Shown here piece after piece: positions 1-6,697 of a stretch of 23,470 bases of DNA. Under the pieces are notes generated by a model, which saw only the letters and a program-made list of their open reading frames with translations, searched no databases and was not told the DNA's origin. The stretch covers positions 1 to 23,470 of the forward strand of contig CALBYK010000229.1 in NCBI GenBank assembly GCA_937889855.1, given 5' to 3'. This DNA comes from an uncultured Prevotella sp. GTDB taxonomy: Bacteria; Bacteroidota; Bacteroidia; Bacteroidales; Bacteroidaceae. Made by a program: the position numbers and the translations under genes. Each line of letters opens with the position of its first letter. The first letter of the stretch is position 1.

Positions 1-467
1 GTTCGCACGCAAAAGTCATGTTGGTCATAGCCGGTGCCATACAGGTTTATGGCTATTTGCTTTTCCGTTTTAGATGCGTGGTTGGGCAATGGCGAATAAA
101 GAACCGCCACCACGTTGGTGTCAGCCCTCATGTACGGCGTGACATCGAAAGTCATGCTTACGGCGTCGGTGTCGTTGTCATGCCGCAGAGACAGGTAAGG
201 CGCCGTGCCTATCTTGCACTCGTTGACATACACCTTGCAATAACCTGTCGTGGCAATGGTGAGCGTTGCTTGTCGTGGCAGGCCTTGCGAGAGGAATGCC
301 TTGCGGAAGAAAACACGCGACAGGCTGCCTGTTTGCCGCGCGAAGATCCAAGGCGTGTTGAAGTCGGAGGCCATGGAAACTGCGTGGCAAAAAACAAATA
401 AAAAAAGAAGATTCAAGATGGAGACCCATCGAACAAAAACGTTCTTCCTTTTGGAGTCATATTCCAT
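1..467 (-). CDS. Exported protein with rhamnosidase/GH2-type N-terminal beta-sandwich (3' end outside window)
   Basis: The reading frame is open without a stop from an ATG at 467 to the left edge, giving about 155 residues. The N-terminus is basic (MEYDSKRKN), followed by a hydrophobic stretch (about residues 14-30) and a likely signal peptidase site near SMA-SDF. The mature part reads like the non-catalytic jelly-roll found at the N-terminus of bacterial alpha-L-rhamnosidases and GH2 enzymes: RKAF near its start, KVYVNECKIGTAPYL, then TFDVTPYMRADTNVVAV, which matches the family pattern of a 'VNG..VG' turn and a 'yDVT.yl..g.Nv.aV' strand. A role in glycan binding or hydrolysis in the periplasm or at the surface is inferred; the catalytic domain, if any, lies outside the window. 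An in-frame ATG at 482 is an alternative start; 467 has GGAAG upstream. It lies 77 nt downstream of gyrB on the same strand, with no obvious promoter of its own. Confidence 0.7.
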   Translation of the reverse strand, partial: MEYDSKRKNVFVRWVSILNLLFLFVFCHAVSMASDFNTPWIFARQTGSLSRVFFRKAFLSQGLPRQATLTIATTGYCKVYVNECKIGTAPYLSLRHDNDTDAVSMTFDVTPYMRADTNVVAVLYSPLPNHASKTEKQIAINLYGTGYDQHDFCVR

Positions 468-544
468 CTTAAATCTTCCCATGTTGATATGCGGGGCCTC
501 GTGCAGTGCCCCAGGGTCTTACTTGTTTTCTTGTATTATCGATT

Positions 545-2515
545 TTAAGCGTCTATGTTGGCGTAGGCGGCATTCTCCTCGATGAACTCGCGGCGTGGTT
601 CCACGTCGTCGCCCATGAGCATGGAGAATATCTCGTCTGCCTGTGCTGCGTTCTCGATGGTGACCTGCTTCAGGAGGCGTGTCTTCGGGTCCATGGTGGT
701 CTCCCAAAGCTGGCTTGGATTCATCTCACCAAGACCTTTGTATCGCTGCGTGTGGATGCTCGTGCCCTCCTGGCCATTGCCGTACTTGTCGAGGAACGCC
801 TGGCGCTGCTGGTCGTTGTAGCAATATTGCGACACCTTGTTCTTGTAAGTACACTTGTAGAGTGGGGGAGTGGCGATGTAGAGGTGTCCCTCCTCAATCA
901 CTTTCGGCATGAAGCGGAAGAAGAGCGTCATGATGAGCGTGTCGATGTGTGAGCCATCGACATCGGCATCGGTCATGATGATTATCTTGTCGTAGCGCAG
1001 TTTCTCTATGTTGGCCTCCTTGTCGTCCTCGCCGTCAACGCCGAAGCGCACGCCGATGCTCTGGATGATGTTCATCACCGACTCCGACTCGAACACCTTG
1101 TGCCACATCACCTTCTCCACGTTCAGTATCTTTCCGCGCAGTGGCAGGATGGCCTGTGTGTAGCGGTCGCGTCCCTGCTTGGCAGAGCCGCCGGCGGAGT
1201 CGCCCTCGACGAGGAATATCTCGCAGTTCTTCGGGTCGCGGTTGGAGCAATCGGCAAGCTTGCCTGGTAGTCCGCCGCCGGTCATCGGGTTCTTGCGCTG
1301 CACGCTCTCGCGTGCCTTGCGTGCCGCGATGCGTGCAGTGGCGGCGAGAATCACCTTGTCGCATATCATCTTTGCCTCCTTGGGGTTCTCCTCAAGGTAG
1401 TTGCTCAGAGCCTCGCCCACAGCCTGCTGCACGGCTCCTGCAACCTCGCTGTTGCCGAGCTTTGTCTTTGTCTGGCCCTCGAACTGTGGCTCAGCCACCT
1501 TTATCGAGATTACAGCCGTCAGTCCCTCGCGGAAGTCCTCGCCGGCAATCTCGATCTTTGACTTCTCGATTTGCTTTGAGATTACGGGGTCGTTGTCGGC
1601 GTATGCCTTCAGCGTGCGGGTGAGCGCGGCGCGGAAACCGGTGAGGTGTGTGCCGCCCTCAATGGTGTTGATGTTGTTGACATAGGAGTGGATGTTCTCC
1701 GAGTAGTCGGTGTTGTACATTATTGCGACCTCGATGGGGAATCCCTGCTTCTCGGTCTTCAGATAGATGACGTCGTCGAAGAGATGCGTGCGGTGACGGT
1801 CGACATAGCGCACAAACTCCTTCAGTCCGTCCTTGGCATGAAACACTTCCTCGCGCGTCTTGCCGTTCTCGTCGGGGCGCATGTCGCGCAGCGTTATCTT
1901 GATGCCGGCGTTGAGGAACGCCAACTCGCGCATGCGGCGTGCCACGATGTCCCACTGGTAGTGGGTTGTGGTGAATATCGAGGGGTCGGGCCAAAACTGC
2001 TGGCGTGTACCTCGCAGCGTGGTCTCGCCTACAACCTTCACGGGGTAGAGGGGTTTGCCCTTCTCATATTCTTGTTGGTAGATTTTGCCGTCGCGGAAAA
2101 CTTGCGACTTCATGTGTGTGGAGAGCGCGTTGACGCAGCTCACGCCGACACCGTGCAGACCGCCACTCACCTTGTAGGATCCCTTGTCGAACTTGCCGCC
2201 TGCATGGAGCACTGTCATAACGACTTCCAGGGCCGACTTGTGCAGCTTCTTGTGCATGTCGACCGGGATGCCTCGTCCATTGTCCTGGACCGTGATGGAC
2301 TCATCCTCGTTGATTGTCACTTCGATGTGTGTGCAGTAGCCTGCCATTGCCTCGTCGATGGAGTTGTCAACAGTCTCGTTGACGAGGTGGTGAAGACCTT
2401 TCTCGCTGATGTCGCCGATGTACATTGCAGGGCGCTTGCGCACTGCCTCCAGACCCTCAAGAACCTGAATGTTGCTTGCCGAGTAGTTGCTCTCGTTTTT
2501 TTGTATTTCTGCCAT
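545..2515 (-). CDS. gyrB: DNA gyrase subunit B
   Basis: ATPase subunit of DNA gyrase, which with GyrA introduces negative supercoils into DNA using ATP. The 656-residue protein has all family landmarks. The GHKL ATPase comes first: NETVDNSIDEA at 46, DNGRGIP at 78 and GGLHGVG at 118. The TOPRIM domain has EGDSAGGSAKQGRD at 437 and the metal-binding TDADVDGSH at 515. The C-terminus has QRYKGLGEMNPSQLW near 594 and PRREFIEENA. It lacks the roughly 150-residue insertion of E. coli GyrB, as usual outside proteobacteria. GyrB is preferred over ParE because of the C-terminal RYKGLGEMNP..LWETTMDP signature. The ATG at 2515 lies 26 nt downstream of a TACTTTTG box (2541-2548), so it probably has its own promoter. 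Confidence 0.97.
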   Translation of the reverse strand: MAEIQKNESNYSASNIQVLEGLEAVRKRPAMYIGDISEKGLHHLVNETVDNSIDEAMAGYCTHIEVTINEDESITVQDNGRGIPVDMHKKLHKSALEVVMTVLHAGGKFDKGSYKVSGGLHGVGVSCVNALSTHMKSQVFRDGKIYQQEYEKGKPLYPVKVVGETTLRGTRQQFWPDPSIFTTTHYQWDIVARRMRELAFLNAGIKITLRDMRPDENGKTREEVFHAKDGLKEFVRYVDRHRTHLFDDVIYLKTEKQGFPIEVAIMYNTDYSENIHSYVNNINTIEGGTHLTGFRAALTRTLKAYADNDPVISKQIEKSKIEIAGEDFREGLTAVISIKVAEPQFEGQTKTKLGNSEVAGAVQQAVGEALSNYLEENPKEAKMICDKVILAATARIAARKARESVQRKNPMTGGGLPGKLADCSNRDPKNCEIFLVEGDSAGGSAKQGRDRYTQAILPLRGKILNVEKVMWHKVFESESVMNIIQSIGVRFGVDGEDDKEANIEKLRYDKIIIMTDADVDGSHIDTLIMTLFFRFMPKVIEEGHLYIATPPLYKCTYKNKVSQYCYNDQQRQAFLDKYGNGQEGTSIHTQRYKGLGEMNPSQLWETTMDPKTRLLKQVTIENAAQADEIFSMLMGDDVEPRREFIEENAAYANIDA

Positions 2516-2540
2516 TGTTTTGTTTTCGATATTTATTCTA

Positions 2541-2548
2541 CAAAAGTA
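2541..2548 (-). promoter_or_regulatory. Putative Bacteroidetes -7 box upstream of gyrB
   Basis: On the minus strand this reads TACTTTTG and fits the TAnnTTTG -7 consensus of the Bacteroidetes primary sigma factor. It ends 25 nt before the gyrB ATG. No clear TTTG -33 box is present at the expected distance, so only the -7 element supports the call. Confidence 0.45.
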
Positions 2549-2671
2549 CTAAAAATCTGTGATTTGGGGAAATTTTAAGGGTAAAAAACGTGTGCCGGAG
2601 GTGCATAGCTACCGCTCTGCTCATTATGGCATTTTGTGGCTGGCAAATATGCTTATAAGCCGATTTTTGTT

Positions 2672-2679
2672 TACCTTTG
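2672..2679 (+). promoter_or_regulatory. Putative -7 box upstream of the exported-protein gene at 2708
   Basis: TACCTTTG matches TAnnTTTG and sits 28 nt before the ATG at 2708. A TTTG exists upstream at 2633-2636 but is too far (35 nt) to be a standard -33 box. The location upstream of 2708 also argues against a GTG start at 2636. Confidence 0.45.
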
Positions 2680-2707
2680 CAACTCAAAAACAAAACATAA
2701 TAAAAGA

Positions 2708-3409
2708 ATGTGTTCAGTATATACAAAACTAATCGTTTGTCCCGTCCTTTTGCTGCCCTCTGCCACATTTGCACAGGGCTATTTTGATGTTGTCCCGATT
2801 TCATGTGTTGAGAAGGGCGAGGGCGCCGTATACAATGCCGCTGTTGATTTCCCCGTGGGCGGAAATGACGCCGTGGTGCGCTGCGCGAGGCAGTGGATAG
2901 GCGATGTGCTTGAGGTGGACGCGACGATGGCGGATGTGCCTGCTGCGGATATGAGTGCAGATGATTTCTCGCGATTGCTTGATGCAGTGGCTAAGGACTT
3001 TGTCGATAAAAACAAGGGTTCAAGGCGTCGTGTGGAGATAACATGGATGTATGAGGATCCGACATGTGTCACTTACGAGGCGGTGGTGACCGACCGCGAC
3101 TCTGTTGACTGGTCGACTACCGACATCGCGTGCTTCTCGAAACGTGACGGACATCGTGTGCAGCCTAAGGAGATATTCAAGTGTGATGAGCGGCAGATCA
3201 AAAGGCTTATGTGGCAGTATCGAGGCAATCTCGAAATGGAGACAGGCAATCCTGACGAACTGTATGTGGGCAACTGCGGATTCATTGATGGTTGGGTGAT
3301 AGTGGTAGGTCCGGCACGCGGAACGTCTGGAGCGGAGTACAGGCTGAGATATCCTGAGGTGGAGAAATGGCTGGTGCCTGCGCGAGGAGAAGGATATCTG
3401 GCTGATTAG
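2708..3409 (+). CDS. Small exported protein, possibly DUF3298/RsiV-like
   Basis: A 233-residue protein of uncertain function. The first 20 or so residues form a signal peptide (MCSVYTKLIVCPVLLLPSATFAQG) with likely cleavage after TFA. The start at 2708 is chosen because it puts the signal peptide at the N-terminus and follows a -7 box; an in-frame GTG at 2636 would add 24 residues and overlap that box. The C-terminal half has a pattern recalling DUF3298/RsiV-type periplasmic domains: a 'features of input to be processed' style segment (QPKEIFKC), then an aromatic-rich stretch (GFIDGWVIVVGP) and a closing YPEVEKWL, similar to the family ending in a proline/tyrosine turn plus a leucine. This family link is a pattern impression only. 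It stands alone on the plus strand between gyrB and rpsT, both on the minus strand, so it is a single-gene transcript. No catalytic motif was recognised. Confidence 0.75.
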   Translation: MCSVYTKLIVCPVLLLPSATFAQGYFDVVPISCVEKGEGAVYNAAVDFPVGGNDAVVRCARQWIGDVLEVDATMADVPAADMSADDFSRLLDAVAKDFVDKNKGSRRRVEITWMYEDPTCVTYEAVVTDRDSVDWSTTDIACFSKRDGHRVQPKEIFKCDERQIKRLMWQYRGNLEMETGNPDELYVGNCGFIDGWVIVVGPARGTSGAEYRLRYPEVEKWLVPARGEGYLAD

Positions 3410-3493
3410 GCATGAAGACGGGTCTGGATAAGAAGGCGTGAAGGACATGTCTTTATGCCTTAAAAGCCTGTTCTTGTCGTATGGGGCGTCTGT

Positions 3494-3534
3494 AAACAAA
3501 AAAGAGGTTACCAATCGCAAGATTGGTAACCTCT
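3494..3534 (-). terminator. Intrinsic terminator of rpsT
   Basis: A perfect 14-bp stem (AGAGGTTACCAATC at 3503-3516 with GATTGGTAACCTCT at 3521-3534) closes on a four-base GCAA loop on the plus strand (TTGC on the minus strand). Read on the minus strand, the hairpin is followed by TTTTTTGTTT, so it terminates transcription coming from rpsT. On the plus strand no T-run follows. Confidence 0.88.
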
Positions 3535-3556
3535 GTATGGGTTTCTGACAAACTAC

Positions 3557-3811
3557 TTAGGCGAGCTTGCTGATATGCAGACACAAGCTTGACTTCAAGT
3601 TTGCAGCCTTGTTCTTGTGGATGATGTTAGTCTTAGCCAACTTGTCCAGCATCTTCTGAACAGTAGGATAGAGCTTTACAGCCTCTTCCTTGTCCGTCAT
3701 GGCGCGCAATTTGCGGACAGCATTGCGCATGGTCTTTGCATAGTATCTGTTGTGCAAAGCCTTAGCCTTGTCCTGACGGATTCTCTTAAGTGATGATTTG
3801 TGATTTGCCAT
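3557..3811 (-). CDS. rpsT: 30S ribosomal protein S20
   Basis: An 84-residue, very basic protein that binds 16S rRNA early in assembly of the small ribosomal subunit. The N-terminal MANHKSSLKRIRQDKAK and the central NAVRKLRA match the S20 family, as does the C-terminal part with HKNKAANLKSSL. Its length is normal (about 84-88 residues). It is downstream of tRNA-Glu on the same strand and is followed by a strong terminator, so tRNA-Glu and rpsT probably share a transcript. Confidence 0.96.
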   Translation of the reverse strand: MANHKSSLKRIRQDKAKALHNRYYAKTMRNAVRKLRAMTDKEEAVKLYPTVQKMLDKLAKTNIIHKNKAANLKSSLCLHISKLA

Positions 3812-3848
3812 CTTATTGTTATTCTTCTTTTTTTTATTTTTTTTATTG

Positions 3849-3920
3849 TAGTCCCTAGGAGAGTCGAACTCCTCTTTAGAGAATGAAAATCTCTCGTCCT
3901 AACCGATAGACGAAGGGACC
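3849..3920 (-). tRNA. tRNA-Glu (TTC anticodon)
   Basis: Read on the minus strand, this 72-nt gene starts GGTCCCT and ends AGGGACT plus discriminator A, forming a 7-bp acceptor stem with a G-T first pair. The anticodon arm has AGAGA on the 5' side, loop TTTTCAT and TCTCT on the 3' side, giving anticodon TTC. The T arm is AGGAG-TTCGACT-CTCCT. The 3' CCA is not encoded. Confidence 0.96.
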
Positions 3921-3943
3921 AGGGTGCTTGATTTTTGCGGATG

Positions 3944-3975
3944 CAAAGGTACGACTTTATTTTAGATGCGCCAAA
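3944..3975 (-). promoter_or_regulatory. Bacteroidetes-type promoter for tRNA-Glu and rpsT
   Basis: On the minus strand a TTTG (3972-3975) is separated by 20 nt from TACCTTTG (3944-3951). This matches the -33 TTTG and -7 TAnnTTTG consensus of the Bacteroidetes primary sigma factor. The tRNA 5' end is 23 nt downstream. This is the best two-box promoter seen in the window. Confidence 0.75.
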
Positions 3976-4014
3976 TTTTCTTTGTCTTTTTTTCCTTATA
4001 TGACGTTTTTTCCT

Positions 4015-4022
4015 TAATTTTG
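4015..4022 (+). promoter_or_regulatory. Putative -7 box upstream of recO
   Basis: TAATTTTG fits TAnnTTTG and lies 28 nt before the recO ATG. No TTTG occurs at the ideal -33 distance (the closest upstream one is about 30 nt away). Confidence 0.4.
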
Positions 4023-4050
4023 TCCTGTAAACTCATAAAAACAGGTAAAA

Positions 4051-4776
4051 ATGCTCGTGAAAACCAATGCAGTTGTTCTTAACTCACTGAAATACGGTGA
4101 GTCACAAATCATTGTAGACCTCTTCACCGAGACGCACGGACGTCTGTCGTTTATACAGCGCCTGCCCCGTACTTCGCGCTCTTCGGTCAAGAAGCAGTTC
4201 TTCCAGCCTCTCACCATTTTGGTCATTGAGTTTGACTATCGTCAGTCGCAGAAACTTCAGCGCATGAAGGACGCGTCCATCGCCTATCCGTTCGTGTCGC
4301 TGCCGTTTGACGCGTTGAAACTGTCCATCGCCCTGTTTCTGGCAGAGTTTACATGCTATTGCACGCGTTCAGAACAGGCTAACCCGCCGCTCTACCTGTT
4401 TGTGGAGAATTCGGTGCGCTGGCTTGACATGTGCGAGAGTGGTTTTGCCAATTTCCACATTGTATATATGTTGCATCTGACGCGTTTTGTAGGTTTCTAT
4501 CCTAACTTGGATGATGACAGTTCAAAAGCCTACTTTGACATGCGTGCCGGTTGTTTTGTCACGCATGTGCCTGTCCACCCCGACTTTCTCGTGCCCGCAG
4601 AGGCCCATGAGATACGCCTGCTTATGCGTCTCAATTATACGACAATGCGGCTGCTCTCACTATCGCGTAGCGAGCGCAACCGCATTGTGGATGTCATATT
4701 GCAGTATTACAGGCTGCATCAGCCCGACTTCCCTGAGATGAAGTCGCTGCCGGTGCTGCAGCAATTGTTCGGTTAG
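4051..4776 (+). CDS. recO: DNA repair protein RecO
   Basis: A 241-residue RecO, the recombination mediator that works with RecR (and RecF) to load RecA on SSB-coated single strands and to anneal strands. The N-terminal OB-fold is recognisable from the family start TNAVVLNSLKYGESQIIVDLFTE-type sequence and the following GRLSFIQRLPR. The middle is the helical domain with FLAEFTCYCTR and HLTRFVGFYPNL. No CxxC zinc cluster is evident, which is common in this phylum. The start at 4051 begins directly with the conserved OB-fold and lies behind a -7 box. Its TAG stop overlaps the yqeY stop on the other strand. Confidence 0.92.
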   Translation: MLVKTNAVVLNSLKYGESQIIVDLFTETHGRLSFIQRLPRTSRSSVKKQFFQPLTILVIEFDYRQSQKLQRMKDASIAYPFVSLPFDALKLSIALFLAEFTCYCTRSEQANPPLYLFVENSVRWLDMCESGFANFHIVYMLHLTRFVGFYPNLDDDSSKAYFDMRAGCFVTHVPVHPDFLVPAEAHEIRLLMRLNYTTMRLLSLSRSERNRIVDVILQYYRLHQPDFPEMKSLPVLQQLFG

Positions 4777-5225
4777 TTGGCCAGGAGCCTTTTAACGACG
4801 GCAGATATTGCCTTGCCGTCAGCCTTGCCTGCCATGAGTTTTGAGGCTGTCCCCATCACCTTGCCCATCTCCTTCATTGATGTGGCGCCTGTGTCGGCGA
4901 TAACCTTCTTAACGATTTCCTCAATCTCCGTTTCCGAGAGTGGCTTGGGCAGGTACTCCTCGATGACCTTGGCTTGTGCAAGTTCCTCGTTGGCGAGGTC
5001 CTGCCTGTTGGCTGCTGTGAAAGTGGCAGCTGTCTCGCGTCCTTGTTTTGCGAGTTTCTGCAGTATCTTCATAGCGTCGGCATCATCAAGAGTGTCGTTG
5101 GCACCCGGTGCTGTCTTTGCTTCAAGGAATACTTTTTTGATGTTGCGCAGTGTTTCCAAGCGCACTTTGTCGCGGGCTTTCATCGCCGCTTTGATGTCTT
5201 CGCTGATTTTGTCAAAGAGAGCCAT
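4773..5225 (-). CDS. yqeY: GatB/YqeY domain protein
   Basis: A 150-residue all-helical protein of the GatB/YqeY family, which shares the tail domain of the GatB amidotransferase subunit. Family features are MALFDKISEDIKAAMKARDK at the N-terminus, TLRNIKK, and the C-terminal ATSMKEMGKVMGTASKLMAGK followed by KADGKAISAVVKRLL, typical of the helical tail that contacts tRNA in GatB. Its cellular role is not established; a tRNA-related function is only inferred from the domain. It is 51 nt downstream of ftsZ on the same strand and probably the last gene of the dcw transcript. No terminator is visible before it meets recO head-on with overlapping stop codons. Confidence 0.9.
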   Translation of the reverse strand: MALFDKISEDIKAAMKARDKVRLETLRNIKKVFLEAKTAPGANDTLDDADAMKILQKLAKQGRETAATFTAANRQDLANEELAQAKVIEEYLPKPLSETEIEEIVKKVIADTGATSMKEMGKVMGTASKLMAGKADGKAISAVVKRLLAN

Positions 5226-5276
5226 AATTGTATGTTTTTTTTGATGTTTGATTATTCTCTGTGTCCTGGGCTGTCA

Positions 5277-6623
5277 TCAGTCGCCGCTGCCGAACGAGAT
5301 GATGCCGCTCACCGTGTCGTTCTCCTCGCGTGCCTTTGGAGCCTCCTTCTCGTCAACGAGGCGTCTGCGCAGTTCGTTTATCTGCTGATGTGTGCGCTTG
5401 TAGGTTGGCGTTGTCTCGACGGTGAGTATTACCTCCTCGTTGTCGAGGTTGTCTGGAGAGAACAGAAATATGTGCGGGCGCCGTTTTGTGACGGTGCCCA
5501 CCTTGTCTTCGTCGTAGTAGTGGCTGCGCCGGTTGTCGTCGCGTATCTTCTTCTCAAGCTGCTTGTCGTCCTCCTCCTGCGCCAGCTTCTTGATGCGGTG
5601 GTCCATGCCGTCCACATTCTCAATGCCGAATCCTGTGGCGAGTATTGTGACCTTCACCTTGCTTCCAAGCTCAGGGTCAAGACCGATACCCCACTTTATC
5701 TCGAAGTCGGAACCGAACTGTTCCATGAAGTCGTTCACCTCGTTCATCTCCTCCATCATTAGGCCGCCGGAGTTGGGCGACTCGTTGTTGGTGTCCCTGC
5801 TGAAGTTGATGCTTAGCAGAATCTTCTTGGCGTTGAACACGTCGTTGTCGTTGAGTAGCGGTGAGTTTAGCGCATCTTCAATGGCCTGCTTCACGCGGCC
5901 TTCGCCTTCTCCGTATCCTGTCGACATGATGGCTACGCCGCCATCCTTTAGCACAGTCTTCACGTCGTTGAAGTCGAGGTTGATGAGTCCGTGGTTGGTG
6001 ATAATCTCGGCTATTGACTTGGCTGCCACGGACAGAGTGTCGTCAGCCTTGCCGAAGGCGTCGAGCACGGTCAGCTCTGGGTAAATTTTGCGCAGCCGCT
6101 CGTTGTTGATGACGAGCAGCGCGTCCACGTGCTTTGCCATCTCCTCGACACCGTCCAGTGCCTGGTCAATCTTGCGTTTTCCCTCAAAGCGGAACGGTAT
6201 TGTGACAATGCCTACGGTGAGGATGCCCAGCTCCTTGCTTACACGTGCTATGACAGGAGCGGCGCCGGTGCCGGTGCCGCCGCCCATGCCTGCCGTGATG
6301 AATGCCATCTTGGTGCCGTCGGACAGCATCTGCTTGATGGCGTCGATGCTCTCCTCGGCAGCCTGGCGTGCCTTGGCAGGCTTGTTTCCGGCGCCGAGCC
6401 CCTCTGTGCCCAGCTGTATGTGTCCCGGCACTGGCGAATCGTTGAGGGCCTGGTTGTCGGTGTTGCAGAGCACGAATGACACGTCGTGTATGCCCTCGCG
6501 GTACATGTGGTTGACAGCGTTGCCTCCACCGCCGCCGACACCGATTACCTTGATAATCGTGTTGCTTATTTCTTTCTCAGGTGTACCGAAGTCCACCATC
6601 TGATTGTTATTGTTGTCTGACAT
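5277..6623 (-). CDS. ftsZ: Cell division protein FtsZ
   Basis: Tubulin-like GTPase that forms the cytokinetic Z-ring at mid-cell. The 448-residue protein shows the tubulin signature GGGTGTGAAP (114-123), the N-terminal GGGGGNAVNHM loop (30-40) and the T7 synergy loop NLDFND (215-220) that completes the catalytic site of the next subunit. The GTPase core ends near residue 350. It is followed by a charged linker (DDKQLEKKIRDDNRRSHYYD) and then TVETTPTYKR (401-410), which may be the conserved peptide that binds FtsA. A further 38 residues follow, ending GIISFGSGD. The usual E. coli-type DIPAFLR end is absent. It lies 74 nt downstream of ftsA and 51 nt upstream of yqeY. Confidence 0.97.
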   Translation of the reverse strand: MSDNNNNQMVDFGTPEKEISNTIIKVIGVGGGGGNAVNHMYREGIHDVSFVLCNTDNQALNDSPVPGHIQLGTEGLGAGNKPAKARQAAEESIDAIKQMLSDGTKMAFITAGMGGGTGTGAAPVIARVSKELGILTVGIVTIPFRFEGKRKIDQALDGVEEMAKHVDALLVINNERLRKIYPELTVLDAFGKADDTLSVAAKSIAEIITNHGLINLDFNDVKTVLKDGGVAIMSTGYGEGEGRVKQAIEDALNSPLLNDNDVFNAKKILLSINFSRDTNNESPNSGGLMMEEMNEVNDFMEQFGSDFEIKWGIGLDPELGSKVKVTILATGFGIENVDGMDHRIKKLAQEEDDKQLEKKIRDDNRRSHYYDEDKVGTVTKRRPHIFLFSPDNLDNEEVILTVETTPTYKRTHQQINELRRRLVDEKEAPKAREENDTVSGIISFGSGD

Positions 6624-6697
6624 GTTTGTTTTCTGTATTTTATTTCGGTTGGAAATTTGTGTGCAGTCTGCCCTTGTTCAGCATGAGGCTCCTGCCG

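Noticed and set aside
490..520. GGGGC/GCCCC inverted repeat after gyrB as terminator
   Set aside because: Only five base pairs, with no T-run on the minus strand.
1646..2578. Long plus-strand frame opposite gyrB
   Set aside because: It is an antisense shadow of a fully supported gyrB and has no family motifs.
2636..2707. GTG start extending the exported protein by 24 residues
   Set aside because: It would overlap the -7 box and push the signal peptide away from the N-terminus.
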